A DNA stretch of 64,000 bases from positions 1-64,000 of the forward strand of contig CAJTNL010000009.1 in assembly GCA_910577755.1 (NCBI GenBank). The letters run 5' to 3'. The notes below the pieces were generated by a model. The model was not told where the DNA came from. It ran no database searches and saw nothing but the letters and a program-made list of their open reading frames with translations. Each line of letters opens with the position of its first letter. The first letter of the stretch is position 1. Made by a program: the position numbers and the translations under genes. This stretch comes from an uncultured Eubacteriales bacterium (lineage in GTDB: Bacteria > Bacillota > Clostridia > Oscillospirales > Acutalibacteraceae). Shown here piece by piece: positions 32,739 to 42,726 of the stretch.

Positions 32739-35700
32739 TTGAATAAAATCAGCACTTTTTTTCAAAAATATATGGATGTTTCGTCTTTGTCAGCTGCCGT
32801 TGCGTCAGGCCAGATCGAGAAAATGGATATTGACCAGCAGATTCGTACCCTTTCCATGCAAATTTTATTTTATGATTTGGTGGAGCGCAGGGATTTGTTT
32901 TTGCTGGAAAAAGCGCTTGTTCAATCTTCATTGGGCTTACATAAAGCTACACTTATGCCCCGTTTTCCAAAGGAGCGCTTTTCTGAAGCGTATATTAGTG
33001 AAATGCTTTATGAATTAAAGCATCGTGATGCAAGCCTGATTGGTTGTTTGAAGGATGCACAGTGCCGGTTGTGTGCAGAAAAACTGCATATTACGTTAAT
33101 GCACGGTGGTTTTGCGCTTTTAAAATCTCGCCATGTTGAGCGTACTCTGCAAAAACTGATTTTGGATGAATTTGGTGTTATGGTTTCTGTCAGTTTTGAT
33201 GGTACACTGGCTATAGATCAAGAAAACACTATGTATATTGATCGTCGAAAACAACAGGAAGAAATTATACGGCGTGAACGTATAACAGAACAGATGCAAG
33301 AGTATGAAGAATCTATGCAGGAGCATGTTTTACCTAAGACAATACAAATACGCTCAAAGGAGCAGTTAATGCCTACAATGTTGCCTAATACAGTGCGACA
33401 TTTGTATGGTAGACCGGTAAAAGGTAAAGTTATGAATATAAGCAATATTACGCCTGACGCCGGCAATGTCACTATATGGGGTGAAATTTTCGATTTTGAA
33501 CAACGGCTTACAAGAGATAAAAGTAAAAAAATTTTTTCTATTAAAATTACAGATTATACGGGCTCAATGACGCTTAAAATAATTGATGATGTAGCTGATT
33601 GCCGAGTGTTGGATGTTTTAAAAACGGGTTATTCTATTTTAATCCGCGGGGGAATCGAATATGATAAATATGACCGTGAAATTGTATGCAGAGCTAGTGG
33701 TATTGCAACGGTAGAACAAGTAAAAGTTGAAGATCAGGCGCAGGAAAAACGTGTAGAATTGCATTTGCACACGAATATGTCTAGTATGGATGGTGTGAGT
33801 ACAGCTGCTGATTTAATTAACCGTGCCTATAAATGGGGGCATGAGGCAATTGCCATTACCGACCATGGTGTAGCGCAAGCGTTCCCCGATGCTATGAATG
33901 CGGTTCAAAAAATTCGCAAAAATGGTGGTAACTTTAAAGTTATTTACGGAGTAGAGGCTTATTTTGTAAATGACATGATTCCGGCTTTAACGGGCGAGTC
34001 ACATCGTAGCTTGGATGATGTATTTATTTGCTTTGATACCGAAACTACCGGATTGAGTCCTAATACAGACCGGCTAACTGAAATAGGCGCAGTTAAGCTG
34101 AAAAATGGCGAAATTATAGAGAGTTTTAATACTTTTGTAAATCCGGAGAGGCATATTCCGGAAAAAATTACGCAACTAACAGGTATTACAGATGCCATGG
34201 TGCAAGATGCGCCTTCGGAGGAAGAAGCAATTCGCAGTTTTTTTGCGTTTTGTGGCGAAGATGCCGTTTTGATTGCGCATAACGCAAACTTTGATGCAGC
34301 CTTTATTCGTATGGCTGCACAGCGTCATGGTATGTCGTTTACGTTTCCATACATTGATACGGTACCGATGTGCCGTGCAATGTTAAAGGATATTAAAAAC
34401 TGTAAGCTGGATACCGTTGCAAAGTACTTAAAATTGGATCCGTTTAATCACCACCGTGCCAGCGATGATGCAACGGTACTTGCCAAAATTTTTGCAAATC
34501 TTCTGGTACGCTTAAAGGAAGATACAGGAGCGAAAATTGTTCAGGACATTAATACCTCTTTAACAGGAGGAGAAAGCAAGAAAATTCAGCCTGCTCATCA
34601 AATTATTTTAGTACAAAACCAGATAGGATTAAAAAACTTGTATCGCTTGATTTCTAAAGCACATTTGGAATATTTTTATAAAAATCCGCGTATTCCTAAA
34701 AGCGAGCTGGTAAAGTATCGCGAAGGTTTGCTTTTGGGTACTGCTTGTGAGTCGGGCGAATTGTTCCGTGCTGTTTTTAACGGACAACCCTGGGATAAGT
34801 TAAAAGAAATTGCAAATTTTTACGACTATCTTGAAATTCAACCGGACGGTCATAATATGTTTTTGGTTCGAGAGGGTAAAGTTGCTAATGCAGAAGCGCT
34901 TCACGAATTTAACCGTACCATAGTAAAGCTGGGCGACGAACTGAACAAGCCGGTTGTTGCAACAGGTGATGTTCATTATTTAGACCCGAAAGATGCTGAA
35001 TATCGAAAAATTTTAATGGCAAATAAAGGTTTTGGTGATGCTGATGAACAAGCGCCGTTGTATATGCGTACCACTGCCGAGATGTTGGAAGAGTTCTCTT
35101 ATCTAGGTAAGGAAAAAGCTTATGAAGTGGTTGTGGTAAACAGCAGAAAAATTGCGAATATGATAGAAGATGTAACTCCGATTCCACCAGGTGTATTTCC
35201 ACCTTTTATTGACGGTGCGGAAGAAGATTTGATTCGGATTACATGGGAGCGCACAAAAGCGATATATGGTGACCCAGTTCCGGAGATTGTAGAAAAGCGT
35301 CTGGAAAAAGAGCTAGGCTCTATCACAAAACATGGCTTTTCTGTATTATATATGACAGCACAAAAATTGGTCTCTGACTCGGTTGCACATGGGTATCAGG
35401 TTGGTTCCCGTGGTTCTGTTGGTTCTTCTTTTGTGGCTACGATGTCGGGTATTTCAGAGGTAAATCCTTTAGAACCTCATTATGTGTGCCCAAAATGCAA
35501 GTATAGTGAATTTATAACGGATGGCAGTTATGGATCTGGCTTTGATTTACCAGAAAAAAATTGTCCGAATTGCGAAACACCTCTCAATCGTGATGGACAT
35601 ACAATACCTTTTGAAACTTTTCTTGGATTTGACGGCGATAAAACGCCGGATATAGATTTGAATTTTTCAGGTGAATATCAGAGCGCTGCTCATCGGTATA

Positions 35701-37079
35701 CGGAAACTCTGTTTGGTAAAGATAATGTATTTAAAGCCGGTACTATCGCTACTGTTGCCGATAAAACTGCTATTGGATTTGTGAAAAAATACTGTGAGGA
35801 AAAAGGTATTGCTATGCATCGTGCGGAAGAATTGCGTTTAGCGTTAGGATGCACCGGGGTCAAGCGTACCACAGGTCAACATCCAGGTGGCATGGTTGTT
35901 GTGCCAAAAGGAATGGAAATTTACGATTTTTGTCCAGTGCAGCGTCCGGCAAATGATCAGAAGTCAGATAATATTACAACTCATTTTGACTTCCATTCTA
36001 TACACGATACCATTTGTAAATTGGACGAGCTAGGTCATGATGTACCGACGATTTATCGTTATTTGGAGGATTATACAGGTATTTCAGTAATGGACGTTTC
36101 TATGAGCGATCCACAGGTAATGTCTTTGTTTACATCCACACAGGCATTGGGGGTTACACCAGAGGATATTGACTCTGAAACAGGAACATTTTCTTTGCCG
36201 GAAGTTGGTACTGGTTTTGTGCGTCAAATGCTTATTGATGCGCAGCCAAAAACATTTTCTGATTTATTACAGGTTTCGGGATTATCGCATGGTACAGATG
36301 TTTGGCTTGGCAATGCACAGGATTTAATTAAGAATCAGGTCTGTACTATTTCCGAGGTAATTGGTACCCGTGACAGCATTATGACCTATTTAATGCTAAA
36401 AGGCTTGGAACCGAAAATGGCTTTTAAAATAATGGAAATAACCCGTAAAGGTAAAGCTTCTACTCTATTAACCGAAGAGCATATTCAGGCAATGAAAGAG
36501 CATGATGTACCGCAATGGTATATTGATTCCTGTATGAAGATTAAGTATATGTTCCCCAAAGCTCATGCAGCTGCATATATGATTGCAACTTTACGTTTAG
36601 GTTGGTATAAAGTACATAGGCCGTTAGAATATTATGCAGCATATTTTACTGTGCGTGGTGAGGATTTTGATGGTGCGACCGTTATTTTAGGCAAAGATGC
36701 AGTGCGAAGAAAAATGCAAGAAATTATGATGAAAGGAAAAGAAGCAAGTAAAAAAGAAGAGGACATGTTTGCTACTTTTCAAATTGCCAATGAAATGCTG
36801 GCTAGAGGTATTGAGGTATTACCAGTTGATTTATATCAATCTGATGCGGTTAAATTTTTGGTGGAGAACGGCAAAATCCGTTTACCTTTTGCTTCTTTGT
36901 CCGGTGTTGGAGATGCTGCTGCACAAAGTCTTAAAATGGCAAGAGAAAGTGGGGGGGAATATATTTCTGTTGATGATTTACAGGTGCGCTCTAAAGTTTC
37001 TAAAACAGTTATTGAAACGCTGTCACTGGCAGGCGCATTGAAAGGTTTGCCAGAGAGTAGCCAAATGACTATGTTTTAA
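32739..37079 (+). CDS. polC: DNA polymerase III alpha subunit, PolC type
   Basis: PolC is the main replicase of low-GC Gram-positives. The 1446 residues follow the family order: N-terminal domain, OB fold (about 230-330), PHP domain part (VELHLHTNMSSMDGVS near 339), the inserted DEDDh proofreading exonuclease (about 428-600, FICFDTETTGLSP), more PHP, then the polymerase with VGSRGSVGSSFVATM, a four-cysteine zinc cluster (CPKCKYS and CPNCETP) and the catalytic TPDIDLNFSGEYQ near 967. It ends in the beta-clamp-binding QMTMF. The start is TTG 32739 with AGGAAAGAG upstream, one base after the ispG stop. Confidence 0.97.
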   Translation: MNKISTFFQKYMDVSSLSAAVASGQIEKMDIDQQIRTLSMQILFYDLVERRDLFLLEKALVQSSLGLHKATLMPRFPKERFSEAYISEMLYELKHRDASLIGCLKDAQCRLCAEKLHITLMHGGFALLKSRHVERTLQKLILDEFGVMVSVSFDGTLAIDQENTMYIDRRKQQEEIIRRERITEQMQEYEESMQEHVLPKTIQIRSKEQLMPTMLPNTVRHLYGRPVKGKVMNISNITPDAGNVTIWGEIFDFEQRLTRDKSKKIFSIKITDYTGSMTLKIIDDVADCRVLDVLKTGYSILIRGGIEYDKYDREIVCRASGIATVEQVKVEDQAQEKRVELHLHTNMSSMDGVSTAADLINRAYKWGHEAIAITDHGVAQAFPDAMNAVQKIRKNGGNFKVIYGVEAYFVNDMIPALTGESHRSLDDVFICFDTETTGLSPNTDRLTEIGAVKLKNGEIIESFNTFVNPERHIPEKITQLTGITDAMVQDAPSEEEAIRSFFAFCGEDAVLIAHNANFDAAFIRMAAQRHGMSFTFPYIDTVPMCRAMLKDIKNCKLDTVAKYLKLDPFNHHRASDDATVLAKIFANLLVRLKEDTGAKIVQDINTSLTGGESKKIQPAHQIILVQNQIGLKNLYRLISKAHLEYFYKNPRIPKSELVKYREGLLLGTACESGELFRAVFNGQPWDKLKEIANFYDYLEIQPDGHNMFLVREGKVANAEALHEFNRTIVKLGDELNKPVVATGDVHYLDPKDAEYRKILMANKGFGDADEQAPLYMRTTAEMLEEFSYLGKEKAYEVVVVNSRKIANMIEDVTPIPPGVFPPFIDGAEEDLIRITWERTKAIYGDPVPEIVEKRLEKELGSITKHGFSVLYMTAQKLVSDSVAHGYQVGSRGSVGSSFVATMSGISEVNPLEPHYVCPKCKYSEFITDGSYGSGFDLPEKNCPNCETPLNRDGHTIPFETFLGFDGDKTPDIDLNFSGEYQSAAHRYTETLFGKDNVFKAGTIATVADKTAIGFVKKYCEEKGIAMHRAEELRLALGCTGVKRTTGQHPGGMVVVPKGMEIYDFCPVQRPANDQKSDNITTHFDFHSIHDTICKLDELGHDVPTIYRYLEDYTGISVMDVSMSDPQVMSLFTSTQALGVTPEDIDSETGTFSLPEVGTGFVRQMLIDAQPKTFSDLLQVSGLSHGTDVWLGNAQDLIKNQVCTISEVIGTRDSIMTYLMLKGLEPKMAFKIMEITRKGKASTLLTEEHIQAMKEHDVPQWYIDSCMKIKYMFPKAHAAAYMIATLRLGWYKVHRPLEYYAAYFTVRGEDFDGATVILGKDAVRRKMQEIMMKGKEASKKEEDMFATFQIANEMLARGIEVLPVDLYQSDAVKFLVENGKIRLPFASLSGVGDAAAQSLKMARESGGEYISVDDLQVRSKVSKTVIETLSLAGALKGLPESSQMTMF

Positions 37080-37103
37080 TTGATTTATTTCTAAAAATAG
37101 TTC

Positions 37104-37133
37104 TTTACAATTATTGTGTTAATATGTTATTAT
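37104..37133 (+). promoter_or_regulatory. Promoter for the his operon
   Basis: TTTACA (37104-37109), an 18-base spacer and TATTAT (37128-37133) with TGT before it lie about 50 bases before hisZ. No T-box or other leader fits in the short gap. Confidence 0.6.
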
Positions 37134-37185
37134 ATTACTATGATAAAGCGATAAAAAATAATAACGAAACGGTAGGATGCAATTC

Positions 37186-38397
37186 ATGAGAAAATATCAT
37201 AAAATAACTCCTGAAGGAACGAAAGACTTACTATTTGAAGAGTGTTTAACCCACCGTTATGTAGAACGAACGCTGGCAGAAGTATTTTCTGCCCGTGGGT
37301 TTCATGAAGTGATTACGCCGGGACTGGAGTTTTATGATGTATTCGATACAAACTTTTCAGGTATCGGTCAGGAAACAATGTATAAGTTGAGTGATAAGCA
37401 AGGCCGTCTGATTTGTATGAGACCAGATTCTACTATGCCGATTGCCAGATTAACAGCTACCAGACTGCAAAATTTGCCTAGACCTATTCGTCTCTATTAT
37501 ACTCAATATATTTATTGCAACAATCCGGGGCTAACCGGTCGTAATGATGAAGTGATGCAATCTGGTATTGAGCTGTTGGGTACAAGAGGGCGCAGAGCAG
37601 ATTTAGAAGTGATTGCAACGGCTATTGAAGCGTTGGGCCGTTGTGTGTCAAATTTTCGTATTGAATTGGGGCATGCAGGTTTTTTTAAAGCAATTGCTTC
37701 CCAATTGCCCATTGATGACGCTGTACGGGAAGATATTCGCTTATATATTGAATCAAAAAACTATGCTGCATTAGATTTAGTGTTGGATCAGCTAGGCGAC
37801 AATGAATCAGTAGCGGCAATGCGTAGATTGCCCCGTATGTTTGGCGGTGAAGAAATTCTGGAGGAGGCGTCAACGCTTTGTCTGGATGTTAACGCATCTA
37901 AAACTTTGACTTATTTACAGGAATTGTACAGCGCACTGAAGACACTGGGGCTGGGAGATCATATTATGATTGACCTTGGACTTGTGCAACGAACCGACTA
38001 TTATACGGATATTGTATTTAGTGCTTATGCAGAGGGATATGGCGATGCGGTGTTAACAGGCGGTCGTTATGATAATTTGCTGGCAGGTTTTGATGCCCCT
38101 ATGCCGGCAATTGGGTTTGCAATGAACGTAGACGCTATTACTGATATTTTGATTAATCAAGGGAAAGGCAAAAAATCATTTGGGGCAGATGTGTTGATAC
38201 ATTGCGACGATGGTTTTGAAATAAAAGCTTTTTCATATGCGTCAAACTTAGTAAGCGAGGGGCTTCGCTGTGAAAATAGTGTTTTTGAGACCAGAAAGGA
38301 ATCGCTTGATTATGCAAAGCAAATGGGGATTCCTAGAGTTGATTTTGTAGGCGATCAAATTGAAACACGCATAAGATTAGGCGGTGAAACTGAATGA
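37186..38397 (+). CDS. hisZ: ATP phosphoribosyltransferase regulatory subunit HisZ
   Basis: HisZ is a HisRS-like protein that activates the short form of HisG and passes on histidine feedback. The 403 residues show class II aminoacyl-tRNA synthetase-like motifs (PEGTKDLLFEE, GRLICMRPDSTMPIAR, YDNLLAGF) but no tRNA anticodon-binding domain. The short HisG encoded next confirms the pairing. I prefer ATG 37186 over 37177 because GGTAGGA at 37170 fits it better. It is the first gene of an eight-gene his operon. Confidence 0.95.
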   Translation: MRKYHKITPEGTKDLLFEECLTHRYVERTLAEVFSARGFHEVITPGLEFYDVFDTNFSGIGQETMYKLSDKQGRLICMRPDSTMPIARLTATRLQNLPRPIRLYYTQYIYCNNPGLTGRNDEVMQSGIELLGTRGRRADLEVIATAIEALGRCVSNFRIELGHAGFFKAIASQLPIDDAVREDIRLYIESKNYAALDLVLDQLGDNESVAAMRRLPRMFGGEEILEEASTLCLDVNASKTLTYLQELYSALKTLGLGDHIMIDLGLVQRTDYYTDIVFSAYAEGYGDAVLTGGRYDNLLAGFDAPMPAIGFAMNVDAITDILINQGKGKKSFGADVLIHCDDGFEIKAFSYASNLVSEGLRCENSVFETRKESLDYAKQMGIPRVDFVGDQIETRIRLGGETE

Positions 38398-39035
38398 AGC
38401 CATTAAGAATTGCCTTGACCAAAGGCAGATTAGAACGAAATACGGTAAAAATGTTCGAACAGATTGGGTTTGATTGTACAACTGTTCATGAAAAAGGACG
38501 AAAGCTGATTTTACCGATCGGTGACAATGAATTTGAAGTAGTGCTAGCAAAGGCTGCCGATGTCATTACTTATGTTGAGCACGGCGTATGTGATTTAGGT
38601 GTAGTAGGCAAAGATACCATTATTGAAAGCGGAGGCAGCTTTTATGAAGTGCTAGATTTGGGTTTTGGTATATGTAAATTTGCATTGGCAGGGTCCAAAG
38701 GTATAGATTTTTACAGAGGTTATGCTTCCAAAACGATTGCTACTAAATACCCTAATGTGGCGCATAGTTTTTTTGAAGGTAAAGGTATGGACGTGAATAT
38801 AATTAAAATAGAAGGTTCGGTTGAATTAGCACCATTGCTAGGGTTGTCAGACGCAATTATTGATATTGTAGAAACAGGTGCTACATTAAAAGAAAATGGT
38901 TTAGAAGTTATAGAAAAGGTATGCGATATTTCAGCCAGGCTGATTGTAAATACAGCAAGTATGAAATTGCGCAAGCAGGAAATTGATACATTAATTTGTA
39001 AGATGGAACAGGCAAAGGAGGCAAAACAGATATGA
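38394..39035 (+). CDS. hisG: ATP phosphoribosyltransferase, short form
   Basis: HisG catalyses the first step of histidine synthesis, joining ATP and PRPP. At 213 residues it is the short form that lacks the C-terminal regulatory domain and needs HisZ. Motifs include RIALTKGRLERNTVKMFEQ, DLGVVGKDTIIE and the PRPP loop DAIIDIVETGATLKENGLE near 156-174. Its ATG overlaps the hisZ stop by four bases and its end overlaps hisD by four bases. Confidence 0.97.
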   Translation: MKPLRIALTKGRLERNTVKMFEQIGFDCTTVHEKGRKLILPIGDNEFEVVLAKAADVITYVEHGVCDLGVVGKDTIIESGGSFYEVLDLGFGICKFALAGSKGIDFYRGYASKTIATKYPNVAHSFFEGKGMDVNIIKIEGSVELAPLLGLSDAIIDIVETGATLKENGLEVIEKVCDISARLIVNTASMKLRKQEIDTLICKMEQAKEAKQI

Positions 39036-40315
39036 TTCAGTTGGTACAAAAGGATGAAAATACAACCCGTGCATTTGTGCAGCAGTTAAAACAACGGTGC
39101 GATGAAAAAGATCGAAAAGTTGATGCAATTGTAGCTGAAATTTTAGAGAATGTACATAGGAACGGTAATAAAGCTGTTTTAGAATATACATTAAAATTTG
39201 ATGGCAGTATGCCGGAACAGATGGAAATTACAAAAGAGAAAATGATTGCATTGGCAAAACAATGTAATCCGGTTTTTTTGGAGGCTATAGAGCGTGCGGC
39301 AAATAATATTTATGAGTTTCATAGCAGGCAAAAACAGCAAAGTTGGTTAGATACAAAAGATAATGGTGTGATTTTGGGTCAGCGTGTGCGTGGTCTTGCT
39401 AAGGTAGGTATTTATGTTCCGGGAGGAACGGCTGCTTATCCGTCATCGGTTTTAATGAATGCGATTCCGGCAAAAATTGCAGGAGTCGGTGAGATTGTTA
39501 TGGTAACGCCGCCAGGTAAAGATGGTAAACCAAATCCGGATATTATGGCGGCGGCTTTAACGGCAGGTGTTGACCGTGTATTTTTAGTAGGTGGTGCACA
39601 GGCGGTTGCCGCATTGGCTTACGGTACCGAAACAATACCGAAGGTTGATAAAATTGTAGGTCCCGGTAATATTTTTGTAGCTACGGCAAAGAAACATCTT
39701 TACGGTACGGTTGATATTGATATGATTGCAGGTCCAAGTGAAATTCTGGTTATCGCTGACGAGACTGCTAATCCCAAATATCTGGCGGCAGACTTAATGT
39801 CTCAGGCAGAACATGACGCATTGGCTTCTTCTATTTTATTGACAACTTCTGCAAAAATTGCAGAAGAAACCATAGCGGAAATATACGAACAAATAGAGGG
39901 CTTAGAAAGAAAAGATATTATCAATCAATCGTTAGATAATTTCGGTGCAGTGATTGTATGCAGTACGATGGAGGAAGCGGTTATATTTGCTAATGATTTA
40001 GCGCCGGAGCATTTAGAGGTATGTGTAAAAAATCCATTAGAATATATTGGACGTCTCGATAATGCAGGTTCTCTGTTTTTAGGTAATTATTCTCCCGAAC
40101 CATTGGGCGATTATTATGCCGGCCCTAATCATGTGTTGCCAACCAGCGGTACGGCAAGATTTTTCTCACCTCTTTCGGTTGACAGCTTTGTGAAAAAATC
40201 CAGTTTTATTTACTATACACAGGAGGCGTTAAGAGCCGCTAAGGATGATATTGTGGTTTTGGCGGAAGCAGAGGGATTGACTGCCCATGCCAATTCTATA
40301 AAAGTTCGTTCCTAA
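39032..40315 (+). CDS. hisD: Histidinol dehydrogenase
   Basis: HisD oxidises histidinol to histidine in two NAD+-dependent steps, the last reactions of the pathway. The 427-residue enzyme has the family signatures GIYVPGGTAAYPSSVLMNAIPAKIAGV-like region near 125-150, VDKIVGPGNIFVATAKK, IDMIAGPSEILVIAD, the zinc-site region MSQAEHDALASS and NHVLPTSGTARF. It overlaps hisG by four bases and leads into hisC. Confidence 0.97.
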   Translation: MIQLVQKDENTTRAFVQQLKQRCDEKDRKVDAIVAEILENVHRNGNKAVLEYTLKFDGSMPEQMEITKEKMIALAKQCNPVFLEAIERAANNIYEFHSRQKQQSWLDTKDNGVILGQRVRGLAKVGIYVPGGTAAYPSSVLMNAIPAKIAGVGEIVMVTPPGKDGKPNPDIMAAALTAGVDRVFLVGGAQAVAALAYGTETIPKVDKIVGPGNIFVATAKKHLYGTVDIDMIAGPSEILVIADETANPKYLAADLMSQAEHDALASSILLTTSAKIAEETIAEIYEQIEGLERKDIINQSLDNFGAVIVCSTMEEAVIFANDLAPEHLEVCVKNPLEYIGRLDNAGSLFLGNYSPEPLGDYYAGPNHVLPTSGTARFFSPLSVDSFVKKSSFIYYTQEALRAAKDDIVVLAEAEGLTAHANSIKVRS

Positions 40316-40337
40316 TCCGATACCAAAGGTGATAAAC

Positions 40338-41402
40338 ATGTCTTACACACTGAATAATAAAATCAAAGATTTAAAACCATATGATCCGATTCAAGGAGAC
40401 TATAAAATTCGTTTGGATGCCAACGAATCTTTTTTGGCCATTCCAAAGGAGATTTTGGAGCAGTTTCATAATGCTGTAGTTCAAACAGCATTTAACCGTT
40501 ATCCTGATCCTTATGCGTATAATACTATTTCAGCTTTTGCACGTTATTACGGTGTGAAAAATAGTTTGGTAACGGCGGGAAACGGATCTGATGAATTGAT
40601 TTCCGTACTGATGTCTGCTTTTTTAATGAAAGGAGACCGCGTAATTACCTTCTCTCATGATTTTTCCATGTATCGTTTCTATACTACTATTATAGAAGCG
40701 GAGTGTATTGAAATTCCGAAAAATCAAGATCTAACGATTGACGTTGACAATGTGATTAAAACCGCAAACAAAATCGGGGCGAAAATGATTATCTTTTCCA
40801 ATCCCTGCAATCCTACTTCTTTAGGATTATGCAAAGAGTCCGTGCGTCGTCTGATTTCATCTGTCGATGCTTTGGTGATACTGGATGAAGCCTATATGGA
40901 TTTTTGGGATCAGTCTTTACTGAATGAGGTTGAGCAATACGATAACTTGATTATTTTACGGACTTGCTCAAAAGCCTTTGGTATGGCGGCAGTACGTCTT
41001 GGGTTTGCTGTAGCAAATCAAACTCTTACCAGCATTGTACGTGCTGTTAAAGCTCCGTATAATGTTAATACAGTTACACAGGCATTTGGAGCTACTGTGT
41101 TAGCGCAAAAGGAGATGCTTGATAAAGGCGTTGCACAGTTGGTTGAATCCAGAAAAGCGCTATTTGGTGGATTAAAGCAATTGGAGTTGGAGTATCCTAA
41201 AAGTTTGTTTTTATTTAATAGTTGTACCAATTTTGTTTTTATTCGTACATTGTATGCGAAAGAAATTTATGAATATATGCTGGAAAACAGTGTTGCAATT
41301 CGCTATATGGGCGAGTATTTACGGGTTACCGCAGGTACTGTAGAAGAAAATACCGAAGCAGTGCGGTTGTTTGCACAATTTTTATCTCAGAGGGGAGCGT
41401 AA
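40338..41402 (+). CDS. hisC: Histidinol-phosphate aminotransferase
   Basis: HisC makes histidinol phosphate from imidazole acetol phosphate with glutamate. It is a PLP enzyme of fold type I with 354 residues: IRLDANESFLAIPKEI near 22, NRYPDPYA, AGNGSDELI, SNPCNPTSLG, ILDEAYMDF, and the PLP Lys in LRTCSKAFGMAAVRLGFAV. ATG 40338 follows AAAGGTGAT; the frame opens three codons earlier at a GTG without better support. It sits between hisD and hisB, an uncommon but known order. Confidence 0.95.
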   Translation: MSYTLNNKIKDLKPYDPIQGDYKIRLDANESFLAIPKEILEQFHNAVVQTAFNRYPDPYAYNTISAFARYYGVKNSLVTAGNGSDELISVLMSAFLMKGDRVITFSHDFSMYRFYTTIIEAECIEIPKNQDLTIDVDNVIKTANKIGAKMIIFSNPCNPTSLGLCKESVRRLISSVDALVILDEAYMDFWDQSLLNEVEQYDNLIILRTCSKAFGMAAVRLGFAVANQTLTSIVRAVKAPYNVNTVTQAFGATVLAQKEMLDKGVAQLVESRKALFGGLKQLELEYPKSLFLFNSCTNFVFIRTLYAKEIYEYMLENSVAIRYMGEYLRVTAGTVEENTEAVRLFAQFLSQRGA

Positions 41403-41406
41403 TAAT

Positions 41407-41982
41407 ATGAGAATTTCTACGCAAATGAGAACTACCAAAGAGACCGATATTGCGCTTACACTGTGTGTTGATGGTGGAGAAGTTCAAATAGATACCGGTA
41501 TTGGTTTTTTTGATCATATGTTAACCGCCTTTGCAGTACATGGTGGTTTTGGTTTACAGTTAGCAGTAAAGGGTGATTTGCATGTTGATTGTCATCACAC
41601 GATTGAAGATACAGGTATTGTACTGGGAAAGGCCTTTGATGATGCTTTAAAAGATAAAGGCGGTATTGCACGTTTCGGTCATTTTTATGTACCGATGGAT
41701 GAGGCGCTGGCATTTTGTACATTGGACATCAGCGGCAGACCGTTTTTGGTATTTAATGCAGAATTTTCAGAAGAAAAAGTTGGCGACTACGATAGCTGTA
41801 TGACAGAGGAGTTTTTGCGGGCATTTGCCATACATGCAGGTATTACCTTACATATAGCATTAGAATATGGAAAAAACACACATCACTGTATAGAAGCAAT
41901 TTATAAAGCAGTTGCCCATGCTATGAAAATGGCATGTAAACCAACCGATGGTAAAGTCTTGTCCACAAAAGGCGTACTGTAG
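41407..41982 (+). CDS. hisB: Imidazoleglycerol-phosphate dehydratase
   Basis: HisB removes water from imidazole glycerol phosphate. The 191-residue single-domain enzyme has the two metal-binding motifs DCHHTIEDTGIVLGKA near 64-79 and THHCIEAIYKAVAHAM near 160-175, and GIGFFDHMLTAFAVHG near 31-46. There is no histidinol phosphatase domain. ATG 41407 is chosen because AGGGGAG lies ten bases before it. The gene directly after is hisA; hisH, usually found here, is missing. Confidence 0.96.
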   Translation: MRISTQMRTTKETDIALTLCVDGGEVQIDTGIGFFDHMLTAFAVHGGFGLQLAVKGDLHVDCHHTIEDTGIVLGKAFDDALKDKGGIARFGHFYVPMDEALAFCTLDISGRPFLVFNAEFSEEKVGDYDSCMTEEFLRAFAIHAGITLHIALEYGKNTHHCIEAIYKAVAHAMKMACKPTDGKVLSTKGVL

Positions 41983-42000
41983 CAGAATAGGAGTAAAAAT

Positions 42001-42726
42001 ATGATTATTTTTCCGGCAATAGATATAAAAGATGGTACTTGCGTTCGTTTAATAAAAGGAGATTATACTACTGCCCATAAGGTGGCGGAGGACGCAGTAG
42101 AAACCGCAAAATCCTTTCAAAGTGCAGGCGTTGATTGGATTCATATGGTAGATCTAGATGGGGCTAAGGATGCAAAGCCTATGAATAGCCGCTTGGTTTT
42201 CGACGTACTTGCTAATACCGATTTAAAAGTAGAAATTGGCGGTGGTATACGTAATATGGAAACTATTTCCTTCTATATAGAACGAGGTGTTTCACGTATT
42301 ATTTTAGGTTCTGTTGCATTACGTAACCCACAATTAGTCAAAGAAGCAGTGGGGCAATATGGGGATAAAATTGCCGTTGGCATTGATGCATTAAATGGAA
42401 AGGTAGCTGCAGAAGGTTGGATTGAACAGTCAGAGGTAGATTATATTACTCTTGCTAAAGAAATGGAGTCGGTAGGGGTAAAAACTATTATTTTTACAGA
42501 TATTTCCCGGGACGGAACATTAACAGGTCCGAATTTTGAGATGTTGGATGCTTTAAACCGTGCGGTTTCTTGTGATATTATTGCCAGCGGCGGCGTTAGT
42601 AACTTAAAAGATATTTATGATTTAAAGGCTCTTGCATTGTACGGAGCGATTTGTGGTAAAGCAATTTATACGGGAGATTTGAGTCTGTCTCAAGCTGTAT
42701 CTGCTGCAAAAGGGGAGCGTATATGA
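42001..42726 (+). CDS. hisA: ProFAR isomerase HisA
   Basis: HisA is the TIM-barrel isomerase that converts ProFAR to PRFAR, the substrate of HisH-HisF. The 241 residues show IFPAIDIKDGTCVRL with the catalytic Asp, VEIGGGIRNMETI, IILGSVALRNP, the HisA-type GWIEQS near 140, and TDISRDGTLTGPN near 169. These make it HisA rather than HisF. It overlaps hisI by four bases; the hisF gene that normally comes between is absent. Confidence 0.95.
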   Translation: MIIFPAIDIKDGTCVRLIKGDYTTAHKVAEDAVETAKSFQSAGVDWIHMVDLDGAKDAKPMNSRLVFDVLANTDLKVEIGGGIRNMETISFYIERGVSRIILGSVALRNPQLVKEAVGQYGDKIAVGIDALNGKVAAEGWIEQSEVDYITLAKEMESVGVKTIIFTDISRDGTLTGPNFEMLDALNRAVSCDIIASGGVSNLKDIYDLKALALYGAICGKAIYTGDLSLSQAVSAAKGERI

